From CAVROP01 sp050008495 (GTDB taxonomy: Bacteria > Acidobacteriota > Terriglobia > UBA7540): DNA of 64,000 bases. A program made the translations under genes and the position numbers. Below are positions 48,938-57,470 of this stretch, one piece after another (positions within the stretch are counted from its first letter, which is position 1; the number at the start of each line of letters is the position of its first letter). Below the pieces are notes generated by a model. The model saw only the letters and a list, made by a program, of their open reading frames with translations, searched no databases and was not told the DNA's origin. The stretch lies in assembly GCA_050008495.1 (NCBI GenBank), contig JBEKMN010000002.1:1-64000 (forward strand), read 5' to 3'.

Positions 48938-49465
48938 ATGAAGCCAAATTCAACGCTAAAGTTGACAGGCTTGCTCGCCGCATTCTCGCTAGCCTCCACG
49001 CTTTTCGCGGCCGCACCGCCGGCACGGGCGGGAAGTCCCACGGATGCGGACACAGCGGGGTACCTCTCCCAGAAGGCTTCAGGGCTACTGGCCGAGATTC
49101 ACCAGAATGCCCAGAGGGTGTTGAAATCCGCAGATACTCTCGATGAGTATAACCGGGAGGCTTTCATGATCGACTGGCGAGCGGACGCGCTCACATTGGA
49201 CAGCATGAAGGGTCAAATCAACAAGATCGACCAGACGGTCAACCAATTGCGTGCAATGGAAGCGAATCTGCCTCAAGCTCAGCAATCCGAAATCAATCAA
49301 CTAGCTCCCGCGGCGGCAGAGCTTACGAATAACGCGCAACTTGCGATAGACTTTTTGAATACCAACCGGGATCGTACCATGTTCCCGCCGTACACGTCCT
49401 ACGCCGACGAAATGTATACCGAGGCGGCTAGAATAGTGCGATCAACCGCGCCATCACGTTCATGA
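48938..49465 (+). CDS. Exported helical protein of unknown function
   Basis: 175 residues. Signal peptide MKPNSTLKLTGLLAAFSLASTLFAAAPPARAG. The mature part is mostly helix (TAGYLSQKASGLLAEIHQNAQ; DALTLDSMKGQINKIDQTV; PAAAELTNNAQLAIDFLN) with a pattern of heptads, so it may be a periplasmic helical bundle. The end is Tyr-rich (YTSYADEMYTEAARIV). GAAAGGGG lies 8 bases before the ATG. Family unknown to me. Confidence 0.75.
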   Translation: MKPNSTLKLTGLLAAFSLASTLFAAAPPARAGSPTDADTAGYLSQKASGLLAEIHQNAQRVLKSADTLDEYNREAFMIDWRADALTLDSMKGQINKIDQTVNQLRAMEANLPQAQQSEINQLAPAAAELTNNAQLAIDFLNTNRDRTMFPPYTSYADEMYTEAARIVRSTAPSRS

Positions 49466-49945
49466 AGCCTTGCCGGCGTGTAAGAGGACATACTGAAGCA
49501 CACAACAACTTCCACACGCATGTTCCTGGCTCACCTAAGTGCGGGGCGAGTTCGGACTCCCGAGCTCACCCCCGCGCTTGGGTCCACACGCCCGGCTCTT
49601 CCCTGGCCTCAGCAGCCTGTCAATGCAAGCGTTACGCTATAATCAGGACGACACCCATCATCTGACCGCATCCGACTGCGTTTGCACTTTGGCGGAAGTG
49701 AGCTAAAATGCAATGGAGACCCTCGTTCGACTAATCGAAAAAGGAAATTGCGTGCTTGGGCCTAACGAGTGGAGGACGCGCTACGATCTGAATCCGGCGG
49801 CAGAGACGCGTTATGAATATAGTGCCGAGACGAGCCGGGGAACTACGACCCGGGTTGGGATATTACCGAATCCTGTTATCGTTTGCATTTCAGACGCCGC
49901 AGCACGCCGCAGCTTGACCTCCTGGCCTAAATACGATCGCGAAAG
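49466..49945. other. Gap with one doubtful small frame
   Basis: A frame at 49713-49949 (78 codons, starting METLVRLIEKGNCVLGP) overlaps the next start by ATGA, but lacks a ribosome site and its C-terminal half looks random. Nothing else was seen. Confidence 0.4.
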
Positions 49946-51028
49946 ATGAAAGTCCGAACCGTGTTCTTAGCGCTACTTCTTGTGTCGCTGCTTTCAGCCG
50001 CATATTACCTTCTTGTCTACGTCCCCAGACATAGCAAAGCCGGTGAACCGGTGCTGGCGTTCATGAGTTATTTTCTCACCTATTCTCCTCTCCAACCCAT
50101 TCGCGAGTCTGCTTACGTGTTGCCGGATACGCTGGGAGTTTGGGACAGCCCTGCTGAGATTCGCATGCAAATCGCCACTCTCAAATCCGGGGATCGCGTT
50201 TATGCTCTGGCCCGATTTCGCACGTGGGCTCATGTGCGCTTGATGAGCGGCCTGGATGGCTGGGTGGACAAAGATGGGCTGATGACCGCCGACACATACG
50301 CTGCGGATGAACATCTTCTCGGCGAAATGTCGAACCTGCCCGCCCAAGCGGCGGGGCACGCCGCCGACTCAGTCAACGTACATATCGAACCCTCGCGCAA
50401 AGCTGCCGTGGTGGCGCAATTGAAGCCGCAGCAGCAGTTGGACATCTTTGGCCGGCGCATGTTACCGCGCCCCACCGAGGGAGTTACGGCCGATGTCCCA
50501 TCGCTTCCCTCGACTCCTGTCGAGGCCTGGTATTTGGTCCGATGGGGTTCGCGCGCGGGTTGGATTCTCGGACGTCTCGTGGAACTCGACGTCCCCAAAA
50601 ACATCTCGGCCTATACCCAGGATGTGAATCTCGTCGCCTGGCTGGTGCTGAACACCATTGATGATAACGGGCGGCAGGTGCCCCAATACATTGTGGCGGA
50701 CCGCACCGGCACTGAGACCTACGACTATACACATGTTCGAGTGCTGACCTGGTGGAAGAGAAAGCAAACCTATGCCATTGCCTATCGGGAAGGGGACCTG
50801 CAAGGATATTTCCCGATACTTGTGACGCACGAAGGCACTCTCCCTGGTTTCCGTTTGCGGTTGGTGGACAGCAGTGGCGCCAAGTATCAAAAGGTATACG
50901 TCTTGTTTGACACCATCACTCGCGCGCTGGGAACGGTGGCAGGCTGGCAAAGCGACGCGATGCCGGAGCGGCCTGAGCCCAAACACACCCTTAAGCGCGG
51001 CCCCCGACACGTGAAAGCGCGAAAATGA
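49946..51028 (+). CDS. Membrane-anchored protein with SH3-like domains
   Basis: 360 residues. One N-terminal anchor (VFLALLLVSLLSAAYYLLVYV). Two SH3-like repeats: ALARFRTWAHVRLMSGLDGWV (around 55-110) and SVNVHIEPSRKAAVVAQL...WYLVRWGSRAGWIL (around 142-215). A beta-rich C-terminal domain follows (QYIVADRTGTETYDYTHVRV, TYAIAYREGDLQGYFPI). The tail (HTLKRGPRHVKARK) is basic. Such domains bind peptidoglycan or wall peptides in exported proteins; the role here is unknown. Confidence 0.75.
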   Translation: MKVRTVFLALLLVSLLSAAYYLLVYVPRHSKAGEPVLAFMSYFLTYSPLQPIRESAYVLPDTLGVWDSPAEIRMQIATLKSGDRVYALARFRTWAHVRLMSGLDGWVDKDGLMTADTYAADEHLLGEMSNLPAQAAGHAADSVNVHIEPSRKAAVVAQLKPQQQLDIFGRRMLPRPTEGVTADVPSLPSTPVEAWYLVRWGSRAGWILGRLVELDVPKNISAYTQDVNLVAWLVLNTIDDNGRQVPQYIVADRTGTETYDYTHVRVLTWWKRKQTYAIAYREGDLQGYFPILVTHEGTLPGFRLRLVDSSGAKYQKVYVLFDTITRALGTVAGWQSDAMPERPEPKHTLKRGPRHVKARK

Positions 51029-51336
51029 ATTCCCAGCACGCCCGCCCTTGGCGAGCGCTTTACCCAAGAAGAATCCCAATCGCAGAAGAATGGCTATACA
51101 GCGCTCGGGCTCAACACAAAAGGAAACACGAGCGTGATTACAGCGGTCGATCCAGGAGGTCTGTCGGAGAAGCTCGTTTTCGGCAGCGCTAACGTTCAGA
51201 CTGGATCATGAAGAGTGATCTGATGAAGCACGCTACCGTTTAGGAAGGGAACGACACTAGCAGCAGTAGGGGCAACCCTCGTCGTTGCCCCTACCAAATA
51301 TCGGGAATCTCGAACCTGACACCTGAAACCTGCCCT
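51029..51336. other. Gap with an open in-frame extension but no start
   Basis: After the TGA at 51026-51028 the same frame stays open for 60 codons to TGA 51209. The text is protein-like in places (NGYTALGLNTKGNTSVITAVDPGG). There is no start codon with a ribosome site, and no SECIS-like hairpin was noticed near the TGA. I leave it unassigned. Confidence 0.3.
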
Positions 51337-52674
51337 TCACCCCCGCGCGTGCTTGGCGGTTTCTTCGCCGTTACCGGGCACGGGCACCACGGCCTTGATG
51401 CCGGGCAACGGCCCCATGGCGTACTCGGTCGGGCCGAGGCGGTCGTTAGAGTTCATGATGGCTTCCCAGGTAACCTCTTGTCCCGTATAAGCGGCGGTCC
51501 TTCCCATCACTGCTGTTAACGTAGCGTGGGCGACGTGCTCCGCTTCGTTAATCGGTTGGTTTTTGCGGATGGCGGTGACGAAATCCACATGCTCTTGCTC
51601 GTACGGGTCGAACTTGGTCTTGCCCGGGTCCGCCCCCGCTTCCTGGTACTGCCACACGACCTTCCCGCTGGGATCGTAGATGGTGTTCTTGCAATTGGTG
51701 TAGCCTTCTGTCCCCACTACGTACTCGGAGACGTCGTTGATGCAACCGTCAACCTGGCGGCACATGCTTGCCAGGCGCGTATTGTTTTCATAGGTGTACT
51801 GAATGGAGAAGAAATCGAACTGGTCGCCAGTCACGCGGCGAGCGCGCCCGCCCACGCCGATGGCCTTGGCCGGGTTCATCCCCGTGAACCAGAGGACAGC
51901 GTCGAGATTATGGACATGCTGCTCGACGATGTGGTCGCCTGAAAGCCATGCCCAGTTCACCCAGTCGCGAATCATCGCTTCCATGTCCGACCATTCTTTC
52001 TTCTTGGGCGCGTACCAAAGTTGGCCTTGATTCCAACGGGCAACGGCGCCGGTTATCTTGCCAATGGCGCCATTGGCCACTCGACTCTGCGTTTCCTGAT
52101 AGGCGCGGTCATGCCGCCGCTGAGTGCCCGCCACCACGCACAGATTGTAGGCCGCCGCTTTCTGGCCGGTAGCCAGCACGGACCGCACGCCGGGTGCGTC
52201 GACGGCCACGGGCTTCTCAATGAAGCAATGTTTCTTGGCCTCCACTGCGGCATCGAAGTGGATGGGCCGGAAATGCGGCGGCGTAGCCATCAGCACGACA
52301 TCCACATCGGATTCGAGCAGCTTCTTATAGGCATCGAAGCCGATGAAGCAATGGTCGTCCGCCACCTGTTGTTGGGCTTCCTTTGCCAGGCTGGCGCGGC
52401 AAGTGTCCAGATGGTCCTTCAGCACGTCAGCCAGCGCCACGATCTTCAGGTTTGGCCCGGCCTTGACAAACTGCGTGGCCGCCCCTGTGCCCCGCTCGCC
52501 GCAGCCGATCAGGCCTGCCTTGAGCGGAGGACCGTCCGGCGCGGCGTCCACGAAAGTCAGAGTCGGATAGGACTTGCTACAACTGGCCAGCACCGCACCC
52601 GCGCCCGCCACCGCGATAGCGCCGATAAAAGTCCTGCGGTCAAGATCTACCTTCCGTTCGTCACTCATGTCCAC
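51337..52674 (-). CDS. Gfo/Idh/MocA-family oxidoreductase with Tat signal
   Basis: 445 residues. DRRTFIGAIAVAGAGAVLASC is a twin-arginine signal that also ends in a possible lipobox Cys. Rossmann domain with AGLIGCGERG (about 53-62) and ATPPHFRPIH; the substrate domain begins after HCFIEKPVAVDA (EKP motif). Members oxidise or epimerise sugars or inositols with NAD(P). Export of the whole group is common in Acidobacteriota and Planctomycetota. The substrate is unknown. Confidence 0.88.
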   Translation of the reverse strand: MDMSDERKVDLDRRTFIGAIAVAGAGAVLASCSKSYPTLTFVDAAPDGPPLKAGLIGCGERGTGAATQFVKAGPNLKIVALADVLKDHLDTCRASLAKEAQQQVADDHCFIGFDAYKKLLESDVDVVLMATPPHFRPIHFDAAVEAKKHCFIEKPVAVDAPGVRSVLATGQKAAAYNLCVVAGTQRRHDRAYQETQSRVANGAIGKITGAVARWNQGQLWYAPKKKEWSDMEAMIRDWVNWAWLSGDHIVEQHVHNLDAVLWFTGMNPAKAIGVGGRARRVTGDQFDFFSIQYTYENNTRLASMCRQVDGCINDVSEYVVGTEGYTNCKNTIYDPSGKVVWQYQEAGADPGKTKFDPYEQEHVDFVTAIRKNQPINEAEHVAHATLTAVMGRTAAYTGQEVTWEAIMNSNDRLGPTEYAMGPLPGIKAVVPVPGNGEETAKHARG

Positions 52675-52729
52675 TCTCCTTTGAAAGTCGATGAAAGTCT
52701 TCGAATCAACCAGAACTCAATTTCGACCT

Positions 52730-52822
52730 GTCATCCTGAGCGCAGCGAAGGATCGCTGCAGTTGTTTTTCGCCGTACGCTGGGTCGAAAACTGCCGTGAT
52801 CCTTCGCTTCGCTCAGGATGGC
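52730..52822. repeat. Palindromic dispersed repeat (family A), copy 5
   Basis: GTCATCCTGAGCGCAGCGAA at the left; TTCGCTTCGCTCAGGATGGC at the right. 93 bp. Ends 7 bases before the stop codon of the cytochrome fusion gene and follows family C heptamers (52682-52705). Confidence 0.85.
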
Positions 52823-52828
52823 AGCGGT

Positions 52829-54364
52829 TTATTTTGCCTTCCCCACGACAGCCGCCGCCGCGCCCGTCTCGTATTCCCGCACCACACGAAATCCCACGTC
52901 AGCGCAATCCGAGTACCACCACACGCTTTTAGGCACCTGCGGGTCTGTGAGCAGCCATTCGTCGTGCCGCGTATGGTCACGGGCGGCACAACGCAGATCG
53001 GCGGCGTCAGAGCGATATGAGCCCCCGCGGATTACGTGCTCCTGCCCTGTAGCCGGGCCACGAGGATCGACAACTTCAGAATCTCCGAGGTGCGCGTAAG
53101 CCTGGGGGTCGTACCAATCCGAGCAGAATTCCCGCACGTTGCCTAACATGTTGACCAGGCCCCAGGGATTGGCTTTGGTCCCACCGGCCGGATAGGTTTT
53201 GCTCGCGCTGTCCTCCAAGTACCATGCGTATTCGCTGAGCGGCGCCGTCTTCACTCCCATCCACCGATTCAGCCACCGCTCGCGGGTGAACCGAGCCGGA
53301 TCGCCGGGAAAGAAATACGCGGACGTTGATCCCGCGCGAGCAGCATACTCCCACTCCGCCTCGGTGGGAAGCCGGAACTTCTTGCCGGTGATTGCAGAGA
53401 GCCACTCGCAGTATTTGGTGGCGGCGTAGTGGGTCATGGTGATGGCCGGACGCGAGCCTCGCCCCCAGCCTTGGTCGGGAGAGCCGTAAGGCGGCGTAGG
53501 TCCCGTTACCGCGTCGGGTTTGTTGGCCCCCGGGTTATCACGAGTTCGGCTCCGGCTGCCGCGCTCGAGCAGGTACACTTCGTACTCCCTCCAGGTCACC
53601 TCGGTCCGTTCCATCCAAAACGGGCTGAGGTTCACCCGGTGCGCAGGACCTTCGTCCGCACGCCGATAAGGTTCCGACTCGGGGCTGCCCATCAGGAACG
53701 AACCGCCGGGAACGGCCACCATGCGGATCTTCACCTCCGAGCCGGGAATCGTCTCGGCGTAATTCCGGAACCCCTCGGGGTTGAGAGGGAAGGAGACGTC
53801 GAGACCGCGTTCCTCGGCTTCAGCTTCCTCAGGAACTTCTTCGGCCTGCTTGCCCCGATAATGTCCCGCATGCAGGTGGCAGTTAATGCAGCGCATCTTC
53901 TCCTTCGAGCGCTGATAATGCAGGTGCCCGTCCACCCCCTTCTTCGAAAGTCCTGCGCTGAAGAGGTTGGCGTGGCAGCGGATGCAGGCGGAGTCGTAGG
54001 TGAAAGTGCGAGCCTCATCGAGGTGCTGCTTCGCCTGCCAGTCTATTTTGCTGAGATTTTTGAAGATTTTACCGTAAATATCCTGCGCGCCCAAGCGGGC
54101 CTTTTCGGTGTAATAGGTGAAGCCTGAGCCGGGAAGGTGACAATCAATGCAATGCGTCACTACCCCGCTCTTGGTGGTGAAATGCGTCGACTTGATCCAG
54201 GTCTGGGTGGCCTCCGGATGCGCGTGGCAGGTTTGGTCGCAGAACTTGTCCGTCGAGGTGGCATCGACGCCTGCCTTGCCTCCCAGCATCATGGCGACGC
54301 CCAGCAGGATGCCCGCGCCGATTAGCGCTAGACTGGTTCGAACTTTCTTGAGATTGGAAATCAT
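52829..54364 (-). CDS. NapC/NirT-type tetraheme cytochrome fused to a formylglycine-generating-enzyme-like domain
   Basis: 511 residues from ATG 54364. Residues 1-28 are a membrane anchor (SLALIGAGILLGVAMMLGG). Four c-type heme motifs follow to about residue 150: one CX3CH (CDQTCH) and three CXXCH (CIDCH, CIRCH, CINCH), with W..STHF and extra His as in NapC/NrfH quinol dehydrogenases. After a Glu-rich linker (EEVPEEAEAEE) comes a complete SUMF1/FGE-sulfatase domain (VAVPGGSFLMGS, RLPTEAEWEYAARAG, NVREFCSDWY, VIRGGSYRSD, DVGFRVVRE). The combination suggests an electron-supplied periplasmic oxidase or modifying enzyme (inference). The start could also be 54406. Confidence 0.85.
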   Translation of the reverse strand: MISNLKKVRTSLALIGAGILLGVAMMLGGKAGVDATSTDKFCDQTCHAHPEATQTWIKSTHFTTKSGVVTHCIDCHLPGSGFTYYTEKARLGAQDIYGKIFKNLSKIDWQAKQHLDEARTFTYDSACIRCHANLFSAGLSKKGVDGHLHYQRSKEKMRCINCHLHAGHYRGKQAEEVPEEAEAEERGLDVSFPLNPEGFRNYAETIPGSEVKIRMVAVPGGSFLMGSPESEPYRRADEGPAHRVNLSPFWMERTEVTWREYEVYLLERGSRSRTRDNPGANKPDAVTGPTPPYGSPDQGWGRGSRPAITMTHYAATKYCEWLSAITGKKFRLPTEAEWEYAARAGSTSAYFFPGDPARFTRERWLNRWMGVKTAPLSEYAWYLEDSASKTYPAGGTKANPWGLVNMLGNVREFCSDWYDPQAYAHLGDSEVVDPRGPATGQEHVIRGGSYRSDAADLRCAARDHTRHDEWLLTDPQVPKSVWWYSDCADVGFRVVREYETGAAAAVVGKAK

Positions 54365-54433
54365 GCACGAGAACCAGAAAGACAACCCAAACCGTCTCCG
54401 ATGCATTCCTTTGAAGCGCCGATGCACCGCGCC

Positions 54434-55207
54434 CTAGCTCATGACCTTCTTCATGATGTTGCGAAAACGAGTGCGGCTGATCTGGTGATCGGCCAGAATT
54501 CGTCCCTCATAGAGAATCGCAAACACCGCGTAGGGCGTCGGAGCGTCTTGGGCATCTTTGCATGACTCAAGATCGATCGTCTTGGCAGTGAGATGAAACT
54601 CTTCCTCGGCGGTTCGGGCAATTTCGGCGGCGAACTTCGCGTTGTATGGACATTGAGCTGAGCGGATGATCGTGAGCCCTTTGCCGAATCGTGCAGCCTT
54701 CCGATCATAACCTCCTTTGAAGGCCGGATCGGCTGCGCTGGCTTTGAACTTGTGAACCAACAACTCATAGTCCGGCGGCGCGGCATCCGCGAGCTTGAAT
54801 CCTTTCGCGAAGAACAGAGAGCGGCCGGCCGACCAGGGACCCGCACGCGTCAGCACGGCGACGCCGTTCATGCCTGCCGCCTTGGCATCCTTGACGCAGG
54901 CTTCGAGCATGGCGCTCCCCCACCCTTTGTGCTGATGCCGGCTCGATTGATTCCATATGCAGTGAATAAACATGTAGCCGGCGGCGCGCACTCCGCGCCA
55001 TGCGACGTCACCTGGAAGATATTCGATATAGCCGAACGGTTTGCCGTTCGCATCAAGGAGGATCTTGGCTCTTAGACCCAAGTTGAATTGGGCTTTCAGC
55101 CAGCACCGCTTGGCGAGGAGCCCCGGGTGCGATGGGTTCTTGATGCCGCAGCACGGAAACTCGGCCAGGTTCGATGAATCGAGGTCGATCAAAACGGGTG
55201 TAGACAT
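54434..55207 (-). CDS. GNAT N-acetyltransferase with YoaP-like C-terminal domain
   Basis: 257 residues. GNAT fold at about 40-145 (GYIEYLPGDVAWRG, then HQHKGWGSAMLEACVKDA as the acetyl-CoA loop). The C-terminal domain (about 175-255, IIRSAQCPYNAKFAAEI) has the CPY sequence of the YoaP type. The substrate is unknown. Cytoplasmic. Confidence 0.8.
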   Translation of the reverse strand: MSTPVLIDLDSSNLAEFPCCGIKNPSHPGLLAKRCWLKAQFNLGLRAKILLDANGKPFGYIEYLPGDVAWRGVRAAGYMFIHCIWNQSSRHQHKGWGSAMLEACVKDAKAAGMNGVAVLTRAGPWSAGRSLFFAKGFKLADAAPPDYELLVHKFKASAADPAFKGGYDRKAARFGKGLTIIRSAQCPYNAKFAAEIARTAEEEFHLTAKTIDLESCKDAQDAPTPYAVFAILYEGRILADHQISRTRFRNIMKKVMS

Positions 55208-55258
55208 CGTTAAACTCTCTTCCGCGAAGCCTCCACACTCAATGAGAACTGCAGGCGT

Positions 55259-56347
55259 TCAGTTCCGGCCCAGGCACGATTCCGGAAACCCTCGCGAAGA
55301 ATATCTCTTCCAGCCGTTTTCAGCCTGGCGAACCATGTAGACTGCCACTCCTGGTAGCGATTCGGCAAGTCGAATTCCATCGGCAACGGGAAGGATGGAA
55401 AGGGCCGTCCCCAGCGCGTCGGTGGTGGTTGCGTCCCGGGCGAGCACCGTAGTGCTGGCCATGCCTTCCAGAGCCACGCCGGTGAAGGGATCAATGACAT
55501 GCGAATAGCGCTTGCCGTTGATTTCGACGAATTGCTTGGAATCCCCCGAGGTGGATAGGGCGGCGTCATGCAGCACGAGAGTGCAAGGCGCCTTCCCCGC
55601 CTTCGCGTCGGCTGTGTCGATGGCAACTTTCCAGCCCACTTCGCCCGGCGGCGGCGCTCCCATGGCCACTTCTCCTCCTGCCACCACCATGGCGCGGCGC
55701 AGCCCTCGCGACTGCAGCACAGCCAGCATCTGGTCCGCGGCGTAGCCTTTACCGATGGCGCCCAGATCCAGCTTCATCCCGGCGCGTTTCAGGAAGACCG
55801 TCCGCCGCGTGGGATCGAGTTCGATGTTTCTGTAATCCACCAACGCTTTCGCCTTAGCCAGATCCGAAGCATCGGGAAAGCGTCCTGTGGTGCGAGCTTC
55901 CCGCCACAACGCTACGAGGGGACCGACGGTGACGTCGAATGCACCGTGCGACAGCTCGGAAATGCGTATCGATTTCGCCAGAACCTCATAGAGGTCGTTG
56001 CTGGCCGGAAAGGGAGCTCGCGATCCCTCGCGCGCGAGGTGCATGAGTTCGCTGTCCTCCCGGTAATCACTCATGATCTGCTCGAGTTCCTCAGCCCGCG
56101 CGAAGGCGGCCTCAGCCGCTCTCGACGCAGTCGCATCATCGGGAGCGTACAGTTCAATGTGAAAGATCGTCCCCATGCGGGGCAGGGAGTACTCGTAACG
56201 CTTGAGCTGAGCCCCGTGGGCGGAAAACTCGGGGTGGAGAAGGGCCAAGCCGAGTCCCAAGATTAACTGCTTTGCATAACTGGACGGATACGTAATCGCA
56301 GCCTCGCTAGTGCTCCGTGTTCTCGTTGAGCGGAAAAGCTTTACCAC
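55259..56347 (-). CDS. apbE: FAD:protein FMN transferase (ApbE family)
   Basis: From GTG 56347 the protein has 362 residues: signal or anchor segment (KQLILGLGLALLHPEFSAHG), then PRMGTIFHIELYA, DYREDSELMHL, GAFDVTVGPLVALW, LDLGAIGKGYAADQML and the C-terminal YSHVIDPFTG with TDALGTALSIL. ApbE attaches FMN to Thr of Na+-pumping or other redox proteins outside the membrane. The sequence upstream of 56347 is a dispersed repeat (CACAGAGGCC type). The start is uncertain, since no ATG is in frame near the signal. Confidence 0.85.
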   Translation of the reverse strand: MVKLFRSTRTRSTSEAAITYPSSYAKQLILGLGLALLHPEFSAHGAQLKRYEYSLPRMGTIFHIELYAPDDATASRAAEAAFARAEELEQIMSDYREDSELMHLAREGSRAPFPASNDLYEVLAKSIRISELSHGAFDVTVGPLVALWREARTTGRFPDASDLAKAKALVDYRNIELDPTRRTVFLKRAGMKLDLGAIGKGYAADQMLAVLQSRGLRRAMVVAGGEVAMGAPPPGEVGWKVAIDTADAKAGKAPCTLVLHDAALSTSGDSKQFVEINGKRYSHVIDPFTGVALEGMASTTVLARDATTTDALGTALSILPVADGIRLAESLPGVAVYMVRQAENGWKRYSSRGFPESCLGRN

Positions 56348-56574
56348 AGAGGCCACTGAGATACTCTGCGCCCTCTGTGTTAATGCTTGGAAGGCACGGA
56401 GAACACCGAGACCGCCTTGCAGATGCGCTGGTCCCACTCCCCTGTGACGAACCGGCATTCTCTCTCCCTCCGCCGCACCTGTCAAGCTGCGGCACTCCAA
56501 AGCAATTGTTCGCGAATTTTAGTTCGCATATAATCAGCGCCCATATTTCGATTCCTTCGGACTGGAGGCTTGTC
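56348..56574. repeat. Divergent gap with CACAGAGG-type dispersed repeat
   Basis: ACCACAGAGGCCACTGAGATACTCTGCGCCCTCTGTG (about 56341-56379) begins and ends with CACAGAGG/CCCTCTGTG inverted ends. The family is common in such genomes (my own experience of sequence, not a search). The short AT-rich stretch at 56515-56545 is the likely promoter area of the next gene. Confidence 0.5.
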
Positions 56575-57456
56575 ATGGACCGTCGTTCATTTCTTGGAGT
56601 TGCGGCTGGAGCTCTCTCGCTTGCCCAGATGCCCGCGCCTGCTCGGGCGAACCTGGAAGGGAAGAAGGGCCTGCGGCTGTCGATTACCTGGGGCATGCTG
56701 GGGCGCATGCCCGTGCCGGAGGCGATGGCGCTCCTCAACCGCCTGGGCTACGACGCTTACGAAATGTTTGATTGGCGTAATCCGGCGACGCTCGACGCCT
56801 TTGTAGCGGAGAAGGGCAAGTCGCCGCTGTTCTGCGCTTGCTTGGTGGCCAACAAGGGTGTGACGGCGCCTGGTTGTGGCTTGGTGAATCCTCGCGAGCG
56901 CCAGGGTTTCCTTCGCGAACTCGAGGCGTCGATCGAGGCGGCGAAGAGAATGGATTGCAAGCAATTAGTGGTCCTGACAGGAAACGAGCTGGGAGGAATG
57001 CCGCGCGCCGAGCAGATGGCCAACGCGGTGGCGGCGCTGCGTGAGGCCGCGCCCCTGTTGGAGAAGAACGGCGTCACCGCCATCATCGAAATCCTGAATA
57101 CCTATGTTAACCACGCAGGATACTTTCTCTATTATGTGCGCGACGGGGCCGAGCTTGTGGATCGTGTGGGAAGTCCCAACGTGAAGCTGCTGTTCGATAT
57201 TTATCACGTTCAAATCATGGAAGGTAATTTGATCGAGAATATCCGAATGAATATAGACCGGATTGGACACTTTCATGTGGGAGACGTTCCCGGACGACAC
57301 GAGCCGGGCACCGGTGAGATCAACTACCGCAATGTGTTCAAAGCGATCTACGAGCTTGGCGACCGCTTCCAAGGTTCCGTCGCCCTCGAGTACAGCCCCC
57401 TGGCTCCGCTGGAACAGGACATGGCGGTCATGCGCACCCTCGCCAACTTTGCCTAG
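56575..57456 (+). CDS. Hydroxypyruvate isomerase-like TIM-barrel protein, exported
   Basis: 293 residues. DRRSFLGVAAGALSLAQMP is a twin-arginine signal. Xylose-isomerase-like barrel: MLLNRLGYDAYEMFDW-type first strand, VVLTGNELGG, IIEILNTYVNHAGYFL (metal Glu), LLFDIYHVQIMEG (DxYH, metal Asp and His), HFHVGDVPGRHEPGTGEINY and VALEYSPL (last Glu). These are the Hyi blocks. It could isomerise hydroxypyruvate/tartronate semialdehyde or another keto sugar. The frame to 56317 is a repeat and is not coding. Confidence 0.85.
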   Translation: MDRRSFLGVAAGALSLAQMPAPARANLEGKKGLRLSITWGMLGRMPVPEAMALLNRLGYDAYEMFDWRNPATLDAFVAEKGKSPLFCACLVANKGVTAPGCGLVNPRERQGFLRELEASIEAAKRMDCKQLVVLTGNELGGMPRAEQMANAVAALREAAPLLEKNGVTAIIEILNTYVNHAGYFLYYVRDGAELVDRVGSPNVKLLFDIYHVQIMEGNLIENIRMNIDRIGHFHVGDVPGRHEPGTGEINYRNVFKAIYELGDRFQGSVALEYSPLAPLEQDMAVMRTLANFA

Positions 57457-57470
57457 CGGCCGGCGTCAAG

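Noticed and set aside
49713..49949. 78-codon frame ending with ATGA overlap to the next gene
   Set aside because: No ribosome site, no recognisable domain, and a random-looking second half; the overlap alone is weak evidence.
51026..51211. Second possible TGA read-through extending the SH3-like protein by 60 residues
   Set aside because: There is no catalytic context at the TGA, no SECIS-like hairpin was noticed, and the SH3-like protein already ends in a natural basic tail.
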